Part shown: positions 12,460-23,156 of the stretch, piece after piece
Layout of the letters: each line of letters opens with the position of its first letter
Position numbering within the stretch: the first letter of the stretch is position 1
Source: Phaeosphaeria sp. MPI-PUGE-AT-0046c
Lineage: Eukaryota; Ascomycota; Dothideomycetes; Pleosporales; Phaeosphaeriaceae
Length of the DNA: 64,000 nucleotides
Assembly (NCBI GenBank): GCA_020747045.1
Contig: JAGTJN010000007.1
Span: forward strand, 372,001 to 436,000
Direction of reading: 5' to 3'
Made by a program: the position numbers and the translations under genes
The notes under the pieces: model-generated
Seen by the model: the letters and a program-made list of their open reading frames with translations, nothing else
The model's database searches: none
Told to the model about the DNA's origin: nothing

Positions 12460-14461
12460 TCAAACATTATCGTCCTTCGAACGTGTGACGGCAACACCCT
12501 CTGACTCAGCGTCTACGATCGTTGATTGATCCATAGCGGTAGTGGTAGTGGTTCCTGTCTTTTTCTTATTCGCTTCCACATCTTTCACCTTTTCGTCCGC
12601 CGTCTTGGTGAATTCATTGGCCTCTGTCCTACCGGGCAAGACGCCAAAAATGCCCATCCTCTTCCTCACGAAGATCAAAGCTATTGTGACGAGTATGTTG
12701 AGTCCAGTGAAGGCCAGCATGACCTGGAATTGCTTGTTGTAGCTATCGCCAAAGGATCGAACTATGCGATCCCGCGTGTCTTGGGGCAGCTGTGCAATGT
12801 AACCACTGGATTTTAGCACGGCATCGATCTGAGTGCCTGAGAGGAACGATGATAGTCGGTTGTGCATATGTTCGCGTGAAATTGCTGAGCAAATGGCCAC
12901 GGCTATACAGCCGCCAAGAGTTCGGACCATGTCTGTAAAACCGTTAGTATATATCATACACTGAGTTGGTCTGTCACATACTTAGAGCTCCAGTAGCAAC
13001 CGAGAGATCCTTCTCCGCAACAGAAGTCGCAATGAGCATGAAGTAAGGCGGACTGGCAAGACCAAGGCCTAGACCACAGATGATCTCGTACCCATAAGTC
13101 CCAGCCCACATCGCTGATTCAGTAGGGAGGCTACTAAGCAGTCCCACTCCTATGCAGACGACGCAGGCAGAGCCTGTCAAGACAAATTCGGTGGGGATTT
13201 TCCTGGCCGCCAGACTGGAGATCATCGCTCCAAGTGGGGTGAGACAGGTAGCGGGGAGGAGAAGTATGCCGGCTCGTTCGGCGCTCGTAAAGTTCACCGC
13301 TTGGAAACGTTGCGGAAGCTGTACGAAGATGACGTAGAAAGGCATACCCATGAGCAGCATTGACCTGTACAATGTCAGAAGATTGAATGTACGAAGAAAT
13401 GCGATCCTCTTACAGTAAGCACAGGCCCATGGAAGGATTTTGTAGGAAGTGTACGGGAAAGATAGGCTCTTTGGCCGTCTTGTACGTCACCCATGTCTCG
13501 TATAGTCCGAAAAGAACAAAAAGCACAATGCCCGCCGTCAGTGTACCAATGATTACACTGCTACTCCACTGGTATGAGACGCCTGCTTCTTGGAGTGCGA
13601 AGATCAACGGAATCGGCCAGCAGACGGAAAGTATTCCTCCTACGCCATCGAGGCTGCGGATGCGCTCAGTGTTTGACTTGCCGTCTGCCAAGGAAGGCAT
13701 TGAGAAGAAGAGAAGGCCTATTGCAATAGCTACGATTGGACCACTGTACAATTAGTGAAGAACAGTACAAACTAAGTGGTGCTCACACACTTTATGAAGA
13801 AAATCCACCTCCAGGTCGTGCGATCAGATATGATTCCTCCGAAGAGAGGTCCGAGAAGGTTCGACATGGCGAAGACAGATGAGATGACACCAGAGTAGAA
13901 CCCGATCTTCTCTGGAACGATGAGTTTCATGATGGAGACAAAGGTAAGCGAGTACAATCCAGAGCCTCCAATGCCTTGGAATGCGCGAAAGACGATACTA
14001 CAAGATCAGTAATGAGTCAATTTCGGAAGTTCCGTCTACATACAGCTGTGTCATGGTCTGAGCTGCTCCACAGGCCATCGATGCCACCAGGAATAGTCCA
14101 GCGCATGCCATTAAAAGGCTCCGCAACCCCCAAACATCACTGAGTTTCGCCGTAATGAGTAAGAATGCTGTGCATCGTTCAGTATTCATGGTCCCTGAAT
14201 TGCAGAACAAACAATAGTCTCACCATTGTATGTCAGTAGATAAGCTGTGACGAGCCAGGCACCTTGTTCTAGAGAGTTGAAGCCGCTAGATATCTTGATG
14301 AGAGATGTGGTGACGATCGTTGTGTCCATGGCCGAGATGAACAAACATAACCACAGTCCGGCAACAATAGTGTGCAGCCTTGCCTTGCTAATGTTGGGAA
14401 TCACCGACGCACTCATGGCGGAATTGTCGGTGCTCATTGCGGTGTTTTCGTTTTGAGACAT
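12460..14461 (-). CDS. MFS multidrug transporter, DHA2 (14-TMS) family
   Basis: A drug:proton antiporter of the DHA2 type, expected in the plasma membrane and exporting drugs or secondary metabolites. The model is complement(join(12460..12932,12982..13364,13414..13743,13791..13997,14044..14167,14224..14461)), 584 aa, every join in frame. Motifs include SAMDTTIVTTSL in the first membrane helix (DHA2-typical), motif A as LITAKLSDVWGLR after TMS2, and FRAFQGIGGSGLYS in TMS4. The C-terminal tail after the last helix is hydrophilic, as usual. An in-frame ATG at 14494 would add 11 residues. I chose 14461 (MSQNENTAMS) because fungal members often begin with a short Ser/Asn-rich leader, but the choice is uncertain. 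No biosynthetic cluster lies next to it. Confidence 0.88.
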
Positions 14462-15710
14462 TGGAGTTGATGTGTCCTCTGCTGAGGTGCGCAACCGCGA
14501 GCCCCGCCGCTCAATAGGCAGTCGGAGTCCGAACGAGTGCTAGATGGCGATCATGCTGTGCCACGATATGGCAACAAACAGTTCACTACAAGAGCAACGA
14601 AGAATGAGCTCGCAGGCTGGAGTTCTTGAAGAATATTGTTGATTGCCCATGTGCGCCATCAAAGGATTTATGTAGGGTCGCTACCACGCGTCCTGACCTG
14701 AGAGTCGTATACGAGTCACGCAATAAGCGAGTCCGAACAGGTTGCGTCCGTAGAGTCTTCGCCGAGAGCCCCGAATGGGCAAGTACTCGGTGGCTCAAGC
14801 GATGAACTAACCAAAGGTCGTCAGGTATTCTGAGAATGAATTGGATTCATGCAGCTGAAAGACATTGGAGAGGACGATGGAGGATAGCGTGCGCGCTACT
14901 AAACTGCTGCAGCGGTGGCATCAACGCTCCGTAACGGCCGTACGTTACGTGCACACCCTGCAAACCGTGCCGCGCCCCGCTGGATGAGCTTGTACGAGCA
15001 CCCGCCCCGCTAACTTATTGGTGAGCTTGGACAAGCATATAGATTCGTGCAGGTGTTGGAAACTCCCTCCCTTTCGCGCAACAAACGACAAATGCAGCCA
15101 TGTCGTATTCCGCCTTCGCCGCGGCGACACCGAAATCAGTACCGATCTGCTTCCAGCACTCAGTCATATCGTCAGCGGCAAGTCGGCCTCAGTTGTTGCG
15201 ATGCGTCAGGTTCTGGACGTTTGATGAGCAGATCTTTGCATCCCTTGCAATTCCCCCTCCTTGACTTCCAATGCGACACGGTGACAGATCCAAACGTCGC
15301 CTTATAATAGGTCTCGAACGGAGCTCCGTCCGGGTGGTCTGTATGCAGGATACTTACCTGTCCCAATGTGAACTCCGGGTGAACGACTTGGAAACCACGT
15401 GACAAGCGCATGCGTGGAGTCTTTGCGACCACCTTTGTTATGCGACCTAGACAGCTATTGGCGACTGTATCAACTTCAATAACGATGTCTTCTAGAGCAA
15501 ATGGTGGCAGTCGAATGCATGGTGGGGTAACGCGAAACTGTCGCGTACCCCAACGTTAGACGTCAGACCCAAGACGCGACTTCCTCACTTTCAAAGTCGC
15601 CCTCTGATCTTTCCAAATACACTTCCATGCCCTCCTTGCTGATTTCACACTTTCTTCTCTGCACATAATCCGATTCAACTTCATTCACACATCATACGTC
15701 ACTTCATGTA
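14462..15710. other. Divergent intergenic region, DHA2 transporter / Red1-like candidate
   Basis: About 1.25 kb between divergent genes, probably holding both promoters. At about 14932-14951 there is a short inverted repeat (GTAACG-6 nt-CGTTAC), which could bind a dimeric factor or be chance. No supported gene. Confidence 0.45.
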
Positions 15711-18602
15711 ATGACCTGCACAGCCCTTCGAAATGCGCTCGAAGCGCCTGACAACGACGTGTCAACGTCTCAAATGCGGAAACTTATTACCGCTGGAGAC
15801 TACTCTGGAGAATCTCTAGCTTCTATCTCCGAGGACTTTCTACGCGCTTTCTGCGATAGCAACTTGTCTCATACACGACGGAGATGGATTGGCGTTGCGC
15901 TAGCGAGAATGCTGGATATGTCGCCCGAGGTGGCACAGCGTTTTAACGCCATGGATCAGCAGCTGCAAGGGCTAGGCGAAATCATACTCAGTTCGACCGA
16001 GCGAGAAGAAACTAAGATAGTCGCTGGTATCGTGGTGCAACAAGCACTTCAACAACACATTGAGTTTGCCAAATTCTGGGCCTCTGACAAGGTCCGGAAC
16101 AGCGCACCAAACTTCCCAGTCGCCTCTACTGCTGCGTGGCTTCAAAACTTCCAGAGTTTCCTTGACACTCTCAGCGACCTAGCTCTTTCGAACCCTCTCA
16201 CGGATCCAGTCATCCTCTACCCTGTGTCTGTTCTTGCACCCAACTCCTTCCAATGGGTAAACTCAAATGAGCGGGGGTCAATTGCAATAGTGCAGCAAGA
16301 TCGTCTCACACTCCTGTTAATAGACACTATGCTGCGAGACATTCAATTTCTCGACGTTCCGGTTTCCCACATCAGCAGCGTTAAGGCCCGAGCATCTGGG
16401 TCGCTACCTGATTCGCAATCACGCGGCACAACACACGAGCCCTGGGATCTTATTGTGACACTCAAGAATGAGTCATGGACCTATCTTTTGAATACATCGA
16501 AGCGCAAAGCAAAGGCTCTCACTCTTATGTTCGGGCGATCAGAAGATGCCATTGAGTGTGAGAACACCCTTCGCGAGCTTCAATCGAACGAGGTCTCAGT
16601 CCACAAAGCAGACGCTAGCAGCGATACAAATTCACCAACAGCAAGCACCCACTCTGCGTCGGAACCGATCAAGCACAATGGGAAATTACCGAAAGTATCA
16701 CATGTCAAGAGGCGAACATCGTCACAACGGGTACGTGAGGAGCCCGACATTTTTGCGATTCCAAGCGAGAACCCAAAGAAGTCTGTGGCCAGGCAGAAAA
16801 GAACCACACAGCAGTCCCCGGATGTAGCATCAGAAACTCGTGTGGACGCGATAAGGAGCAGTCTTCGATCTGCAGCGCAGGAAGAGAAGACGCTGAAGTC
16901 AAAGTTGCGGACGAAGCGGAGAGCCGAGCAGAATGACGATGATTTTGTACCAACAGCAAAATCAACAAAGAGAATCGCGAAAAGACGCAAGGATGTTGCC
17001 GAGGTGATGGTTCCTGATCAAAAGCCCAAGAAGAAGGCGAAAGCTGAGCATAAAGCACCTGCGAGAGGCCGTCCTAGTGAGTGTGAGATCGACCCTTCCA
17101 GTGAGCCAGGACCGGAAGGAGCGACGAGCGACATGGATTTGCAACGGGTAAACTCTCAAGACCAGACAGATTCACGGATTCCTACGGTTGCATCACGAGC
17201 GTCACTGATTGGAGGCTTGCTGAGCTCGCAGCATCGTGCTGCTGGTGACAAAACAGCTTTCAAGAAACCAGCGCTACCATCCCGAGCTACACAACAACCT
17301 TCCACGCCGACGCAACGTCCTACCATGCCGCTCAAGGCTTCGAAAGCTCCACGGACGGGTGGCTCACAGAGCACCTCTTGCGCATACGATGCTGTTATGT
17401 TGTCACCGCCACCCAATGGATATGGCTTCGGAGATGAGGAAGATGACTTGCAAACCGATGTGAGGGAGGCAGAGATTCTTTCTAGTAATAGTAAACCTGT
17501 GCCTGCATCTCCACATGCTGATTCAACAGCCATCACTGGACACGCAGACCGTGCTGACATCGATCTCGAGAAGAAAAGGAGCGAGGTACAAACTGCTCAG
17601 TCCGATCCCTTCCAGCATCAACATGGTGGTCCTAGGACGACTCCTTTTGTTCGCCGACTGACAGGTGACGAATCTGAACCTTCCAAGCCTGGCCTGAGCA
17701 AGAGGATCTCATCCCCGAACATGCTCATAGTCAAGGATGCTATGAGCCCGAAATCGAAAAACCTTGCTATCAAAACTGGGAGCCAGCCACTTAGACAAGC
17801 GCTATCAGTCCATGAGAGAGGATCGCTTCCACCAGCTGAAAATCCAGTCACTTCGCCAATAGAAAAACGTCAGGGTAGACCCACTGACGAGTTCGAAATC
17901 TTCTCTGATCGTCAAGCGAGGAACTCGAGTCCATCGCTCGCACTGGAAGCTTATGCAACTATCAGTGGACAAAAAAGAGTGGTCAAGCATAAAGTTTCGC
18001 AGCTTGAAGGGAGGAAGGTTGCTTCCGGAAAAGAAAATGTAGTCCTTTTCGTATCACAGCCTGCTGAGCATGAGACTGGATCCGATCATGAACCTACTGA
18101 AGCCGAATATGCACACGAAAATTCGATTGCCGATGTAGACACCACCCTGATCAACGACGGGTCCGAGCAACCATTGCCAATCTATGAGGGTAGAGGTCCA
18201 ATTTTCCGCTCCTCGCCGCCAGGCACACCAAGCGATCACAGTTCTACGTCGGCTGAACCCAAATCTTCTCCTCCTCGATCGCCTCTGACATCTGAGGCTG
18301 AAGAGATGGAGTGGGAGGCAACGCTGCAACCCCACCAGCGCGCTCTGCACGATCAGCTCATCTGCGTCTCGAAACGAGTAATCCGTCATGTTTTCAATAA
18401 TGAGACAGTAGTCACGGATATCGCCGACGTTTATGCCAGCGATGGCGAGCATTTGCTGAAGACGATGTTCGAGCGACAGGATGGCGAATACAAGGAGATG
18501 TGGGACGACATGGATGCCAAGAAGAATGTCTTGAAGGAGGAGTTGGAGAAATCGGCACGGGCACTGATAAAGGAGCGACAGCGCGTGCGTGCGCTCTCAT
18601 GA
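15711..18602 (+). CDS. Large uncharacterised protein; candidate Red1/SYCP2-like meiotic axis protein
   Basis: An uninterrupted frame of 963 aa. What can be seen is three parts. Residues 1 to about 165 are helical with regular hydrophobic spacing (repeat-like). Residues about 166-291 look like a PH-type fold: alternating strands ending in an amphipathic helix (AIECENTLREL). A long disordered, basic and Ser/Pro-rich middle follows (about 295-860, with several KKR/KRR clusters suited to nuclear import). The last 90 residues form a helical coiled-coil tail. This order (helical repeat domain, Spt16M/PH-like domain, disordered linker, C-terminal coiled coil) is that of the Red1/Rec10/SYCP2 meiotic chromosome-axis proteins. 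Assignment is by architecture only, not recognised homology. Alternatives are another nuclear scaffold with a PH-like domain. It is convergent with velB. Confidence 0.6.
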   Translation: MTCTALRNALEAPDNDVSTSQMRKLITAGDYSGESLASISEDFLRAFCDSNLSHTRRRWIGVALARMLDMSPEVAQRFNAMDQQLQGLGEIILSSTEREETKIVAGIVVQQALQQHIEFAKFWASDKVRNSAPNFPVASTAAWLQNFQSFLDTLSDLALSNPLTDPVILYPVSVLAPNSFQWVNSNERGSIAIVQQDRLTLLLIDTMLRDIQFLDVPVSHISSVKARASGSLPDSQSRGTTHEPWDLIVTLKNESWTYLLNTSKRKAKALTLMFGRSEDAIECENTLRELQSNEVSVHKADASSDTNSPTASTHSASEPIKHNGKLPKVSHVKRRTSSQRVREEPDIFAIPSENPKKSVARQKRTTQQSPDVASETRVDAIRSSLRSAAQEEKTLKSKLRTKRRAEQNDDDFVPTAKSTKRIAKRRKDVAEVMVPDQKPKKKAKAEHKAPARGRPSECEIDPSSEPGPEGATSDMDLQRVNSQDQTDSRIPTVASRASLIGGLLSSQHRAAGDKTAFKKPALPSRATQQPSTPTQRPTMPLKASKAPRTGGSQSTSCAYDAVMLSPPPNGYGFGDEEDDLQTDVREAEILSSNSKPVPASPHADSTAITGHADRADIDLEKKRSEVQTAQSDPFQHQHGGPRTTPFVRRLTGDESEPSKPGLSKRISSPNMLIVKDAMSPKSKNLAIKTGSQPLRQALSVHERGSLPPAENPVTSPIEKRQGRPTDEFEIFSDRQARNSSPSLALEAYATISGQKRVVKHKVSQLEGRKVASGKENVVLFVSQPAEHETGSDHEPTEAEYAHENSIADVDTTLINDGSEQPLPIYEGRGPIFRSSPPGTPSDHSSTSAEPKSSPPRSPLTSEAEEMEWEATLQPHQRALHDQLICVSKRVIRHVFNNETVVTDIADVYASDGEHLLKTMFERQDGEYKEMWDDMDAKKNVLKEELEKSARALIKERQRVRALS

Positions 18603-18740
18603 ACAGTTTTGTGTTTTATGCGCAAAGGAGGTCATATTCCTTCCCAGTCATCATATTGTGATGGTCACATGATTTATAGGGCTGAAGAAGGTTAACGATG
18701 GATATGATGACATGACTCTACAAATACATTTGCTGGGCGC

Positions 18741-18820
18741 GCACTAGGCGCACAATAATAGTTATCCCAATTCGAAGTAAACGCACTAGGCGCACAATAG
18801 AAATCCCAATTCGCAGTAAA
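18741..18820. repeat. Imperfect 38-41 bp tandem direct repeat
   Basis: Two adjacent copies are visible. Copy 1 (18741-18781, 41 nt) and copy 2 (18783-18820, 38 nt) both begin GCACTAGGCGCACAATA and end CCCAATTCG(A/C)AGTAAA, differing by a small indel and one substitution. The repeat lies in the short spacer between the stop codons of the gene at 15711 and velB, so it is probably within one or both 3' untranslated regions. Confidence 0.85.
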
Positions 18821-18830
18821 AAGCAGCCGA

Positions 18831-19796
18831 CTAGTCATCGGCATCATACTCGGCCTGATTGCTTAGTTTGATCGCGTCCTTGCGAATGGGGATCTTGATA
18901 CCCTGATGTGCAAAGCACTTGCTCAGCGGTGTTGACTCGATCACGCCGGGGAATTTCTTGGCAGAGTAGACGGTGAAAGGTGAAGAGAAGGCTGAGGCAA
19001 GCACCGGACACTTGCCTGTCGAGATGACGCCGGTGTCACTGCCGACATTGCACATGCTGATCTTGAGCCTGTGGAGGGTCAGTACTATGTCGAAATACAC
19101 AAAAGAAGGACATTTTCCATACCTAAAGTTCCCCTCGGTCCGTACGGACAGGTCTTGGAGGACGAACCAGAGTCCAAGCTTGCCGTTCGTGTCGGTCAAC
19201 CGGCAGGCATTCACAGCGTTCATCCCGATCAGGTTACGCGTGTGGTTCTGCATGTTTGGAGCGGTTGGGACGGGCATCATGGGCGTGCCTTGAGGAATGC
19301 CGCCGTTGGTGCTGCCATATGGATAGCTGACAGGATTGGCGCCATAGCCATATTGCGGGGCGGCTGGCTGGGCATAAGGCATGACGGGCTGAGGCTGAGG
19401 CTGAGGCTGAGATGGGTAGGAACCACCCCATCTCGGCACCCCTTGGAGAGGAGGCATGTACAGCGGCCGATCTGGAACCGGCGGGTAGGACGTCATTGTG
19501 GTGCTACTGATGCTGTTTTGGCCGGGGTTGCTGTTGCTGTGTCTTACCAAGTTGACAGCGCGTGTTCCATCCTCATGCCATAGGTCAACCGTGAGCACAA
19601 TGAAATCACTGACAACATTATTGGCGTCGATCTCTTGTCCGGTGAGCTCGTCGAAGACATCCAGGCGAACGCAAGGTGGAGGGGTAATTGGCCTTCGATC
19701 CTTGTCTCCAAAACCACACATCCGGGCTCGGATAGGTTGTTGTTCAAACACCAGCTCGTAACGGCGTCCATGCTTTGTGAAGGACATATTGGCCAT
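18831..19796 (-). CDS. velB: Velvet-domain regulator VelB (Ryp3-like)
   Basis: VelB is a fungal nuclear velvet-domain regulator that pairs with VeA, VosA or LaeA-VeA to control development and secondary metabolism. The model is complement(join(18831..19068,19123..19796)), 303 aa. The single 54-nt intron removes an odd insertion and restores EGNFR-LKISMCNVG. The velvet domain starts at once (YELVFEQQPIRARMCGFGDKDRRPITPPPCVRL). As expected for VelB, it is split by a long Pro/Gln/Tyr-rich insertion (about residues 95-180, with a run of QP repeats). It resumes with NLIGMNAVNACRLTDTNGKLGLWFVLQDLSVRTEG and ends with the FPGVIESTPLSKCFAHQGIKIPIRK block. The start at MANMSFTKHG gives a shorter N-terminus than in Aspergillus, so an upstream exon is possible. 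Confidence 0.92.
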   Translation of the reverse strand: MANMSFTKHGRRYELVFEQQPIRARMCGFGDKDRRPITPPPCVRLDVFDELTGQEIDANNVVSDFIVLTVDLWHEDGTRAVNLVRHSNSNPGQNSISSTTMTSYPPVPDRPLYMPPLQGVPRWGGSYPSQPQPQPQPVMPYAQPAAPQYGYGANPVSYPYGSTNGGIPQGTPMMPVPTAPNMQNHTRNLIGMNAVNACRLTDTNGKLGLWFVLQDLSVRTEGNFRYGKCPSFVYFDIVLTLHRLKISMCNVGSDTGVISTGKCPVLASAFSSPFTVYSAKKFPGVIESTPLSKCFAHQGIKIPIRKDAIKLSNQAEYDADD

Positions 19797-20698
19797 TTCG
19801 GTGCCCGCCGAAGTGGTGTGTGGGCGGGAGGGGTGTGTGTGCAGGCGAAAGTGGTGTGCAGACCAAAGCGGTGCGTGGTGGCTAGAACGTGCTTTGAGTG
19901 CGGAGAAGTGGTATGGGAACGGGATCGTACAGGAACAGAACGAGAACGAGATGGCTTATATAATTAGCCCTGTCCTGCAATCAGTGGTACTGCTTGAGGT
20001 CCCAACAAGCACATCACGCGCGCCGGGAGCTAGCGCGGCAAGGCCCCGCCGGAACGGTCTTTAGCGCCTCCTGAGCCCCGATAAGTGAATTCTAACAGCT
20101 TTTTTTGATTCAATAGTTGTATTGTAGCCTATCACGCTGCTACATTAAAATAGCATATCCTGAACGCCAACCATCCTTTCTTGCCCAATTTTATCTCACT
20201 CAATAGTGCGTCACAATTCATCACGCAGTAGACCCATTACTGTATCTCTCATGCTCTAGTCGCTTTCCGTCGCATGCGCTAATATACCGTTACCGTAGAC
20301 ATGACCAGCAATGCATCGAGGTTCTAGCGCCTCTCAGTAAAGTTGGAATTTTGATTCTTTAAATAGCTAGCGTGAGGACGACAAGTTCTTCGTGCATTGT
20401 AAGGCACCAAAGATGTTCCATCGCAATTACTAGGATATAGTGCTTTCTATGGCTGTGCCTGCTCAAATGTGCACCAGAAACCTCCGGTCGCTGAAGCGTA
20501 CCGTTAATGTTAAAATTCATGCATATCGTGCTTTACGCTACAACGGTGAATAGGTAGACAGTATCTGGCATTATTAGACACAGTTGAGGCAAACGTCTTG
20601 TGCCATTGCTGGTCGACTCGGCACAATTTGGCTGAATGGCCTGGCATCTTGGGTCATACAATGCTGCCCACTTCCCCCACTCGCCCGATTAACATGTC
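19797..20698. other. velB upstream region
   Basis: About 900 bp. The part next to velB (about 19809-19920) is GT-rich and contains four imperfect copies of a motif like AAGTGGTGTG (near 19811, 19849, 19866 and 19906). From about 20090 to 20640 the sequence becomes AT-richer with no open frame of note. No gene or intact repeat element recognised. Confidence 0.45.
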
Positions 20699-23156
20699 TT
20701 AGCCGAAGTGAAACAGCATCTGCTTCTTGCCCTTGTTGCCTTTTTTCCTCCCTGCGTTCTCTTCTTCAGCAGCCGGAGTCGTTGGGCCGCTAGTCGCACC
20801 AGACGGCCCCGCCCATGGATTGCTCACTGGTGTGTTGCGACCGCTATTGTCACGTCGAAGCCCAAGCCCAGTGTACCCCGGACTAAAGATAGTGCTGCTA
20901 GGCTTGGGCGCAGCGGGCAGGGCAGGGAACGCATCTGTCGCTGGCGCAGGCTTCTTGTTCAACGCCGTCGATGAAGCACTTCGTGATGGCAGAGGTGAGA
21001 CGCGCGCACTTGATGCGCCGGACGAAGAAGCCCAAGGCGTCTGTCCCGGCTTCGCACCGATGCGATTTGATGAAGGTTTAGGGAGAGCAGGGAATGGATT
21101 GCTTGATGACGGTGACGACCAGCTTGCCTTCTGATTGGCAGACGAACGTGATGACTGTGCCGTCGAGCTTTTGAGCTTCAGGACCCTTGAACCACCGTGG
21201 GCCGAGGGGCCGCCATTCAGAGCCATTCCGGTCGCTGAGCCAGGCAGCGAAGGATAGTCTTCGTTGATCGCCTTCCAGTCATTCCATGCCTTCAGTAAGC
21301 TCTCACGCTTCGCTGGGATCTCAAAGATGTCCGCTAGCTCCTTAACGAGCTTTCCTATCTCTTTGGAGTTGGTATCGAACAGCGCAAAGAAGTCTTCGAT
21401 GAGCTGCGTCGCAGATCTCTTCGAGTTTCGGAATGATGAGATTGAGGATCGGAACTCTTGAAGTTTCACTTCATCGTTGCGTAGCAAGCCAGTTGCGCGC
21501 TCGATCACAGCATTGTGACGGTGTAGACGGGCTTGCTCTTGAGGTGTCTGTGGTGTTGTGCTTGCTGGTTGTGCGTTCAAATTTATTTGACCAAGGTTGT
21601 TCGCTAGATTGCTCGCCGGCGGGCGCGAAACAGTCACGGTAGCCTGGGTAGAAGCATTTGGTGGTGGGCGAGCTGCGAATGCTTCGCCAGGTGTAGGTTG
21701 CGAAGTAAGCTGGCCGCCAAAAGTCCTAGCTGTGGCGGACTGCGAGTTCTGGGCTTCCATTTGTCTTTGGTATGCTAGCTCGGCGCGGCTTAAATTTTGG
21801 GCTGATGATGCAGGCAGAGGTTCTGCGTTCGGGTCTCGTCCTCGTCCACGACCTCGTCCACCTTCTCGTCGGCGGTCGTCCCGCCTACCGCTCGCCTCTT
21901 GTTCGTGTGGTGCGCGGTATTGGAAGCCCGACATGTCTACACGCCGAGCGTCTCGCAGAGCATCCTTTGTGAGGCCATTAGGGTGGCTTTCGATCTGGTG
22001 CGCTTTCAGATCCATTTCCGAATCAAATACCACAAACTTCTTCTCCAGACACTCACGATCTGGGCATAGGAAGTGATCCTTCCGAAAGTGGTTCTCGAGC
22101 GAGTCGTAGTTGACATAGTACTGTTGCTTGCGACCACTGTCACGTCGATCGCAAATGTGGCAACGCTCGTGCTTGTCTCGGCAGTGCGTGTATAGCTCGT
22201 CGTCGCCATAGAATCGTTCTCGACAAAAGCCACATTCCGGGTGGCCCTTGAACCCACTTTGATCGATGGCGCCCGGATTATCGTCGCCAAACTTTTGGTG
22301 TTTCCGCAACTCTGCGAATGTGAAGAGCTCGTGCTCGTGCGTAAAGACTTTTTTGTTTCGTGTACAGAGGTCGCTGCAAGATGTTAAATCATACTTTATG
22401 TGGAAATGTGCACGAAAGAAGCCAACAGCGCAGAGGGACTTACCACATGACTTTGGTATGCGCCGTCTTCACATGGCGATGAAGATCAGGCCAGCCCAGG
22501 CAGGCAACATCGCAATCGCCTTCTGGACAGTTGTACTGCAACAGCAATCGCGTGTCTTCGAACACCTGCGGGTTCTCAAAGTGTATGCCCAGACTATCAT
22601 TTGTCTGAAAGAAGTCGGTGGTCTTGAAGCCTTCATAGTTCTTCTCGGCGTCGTCCGTCAGAATAACGTGGTCGGACTCTGTTCGACAATGCGCGCAAGC
22701 TTTCGTCTTGTATAGAGCTCGCATTCGGATGGAGCAGATATGACACGAACGATGGTTGCAAGGAGCGACCGCGGTGTGCTGAACGGGCGAGGCGCAAATG
22801 AAGCAGACTTCGGCATCTGGGTCTTCGTCGTCGTTCTGTGGCAGAACAACCTTTGGGATTGTTGACACAGATTGAGCCTGCTCCTCTGTGCTTCCGACAG
22901 GTGCTTTGCCTTTATCTGCAGCATGTCCTCCACGGTTGCCCGCACCGTCTCTCTGCCCTCTTCCGCGCCCGCGCCCATTTTGAGAATCGCCTCTGCCTCG
23001 TCCTCGGTTGCCATGATACTCTTGACGGACCTCGCCTCCAGCAGGCGCTCCTCGACCTCTCCCTCGACCTCCTCTGCCCCGACGCTGTGGACTCGCTGGG
23101 ATTCGCGACTGTTCCTGAGCGCCATTCGAGGTGCCAAGCTCACCGGTGGAAGCCAT
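20699..23156 (-). CDS. HEL2: HEL2/ZNF598-like RING-type E3 ubiquitin ligase (ribosome quality control)
   Basis: Hel2 senses collided ribosomes and ubiquitinates small-subunit proteins to start ribosome-associated quality control. The model is complement(join(20699..22373,22444..23156)), 795 aa; the 70-nt intron joins AHTKVMC to DLCTRNKKVFTHEHELF in frame. The N-terminus (about 24-75) is an RG/RGG-rich block. The RING finger is complete: C118, C121, C133, H135, C138, C141, C154, C157. It is followed by the diagnostic run of C2H2 zinc fingers, including HPECGFCRERFYGDDELYTH and RCHICDR. The C-terminal half is Ser/Pro/Ala-rich, with a helical conserved segment (about 450-530) and a terminal Lys-rich GRKKGNKGKKQMLFHFG motif typical of fungal Hel2. 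Confidence 0.93.

Noticed and set aside
9692..14461. Possible secondary-metabolite cluster around the two MFS transporters
   Set aside because: Neighbours are a splicing factor and a putative nuclear protein; there is no polyketide synthase, peptide synthetase, terpene cyclase or pathway regulator.
14932..14951. Short inverted repeat GTAACG-N6-CGTTAC
   Set aside because: A 6-bp arm is common by chance; kept only as a note in the spacer entry.
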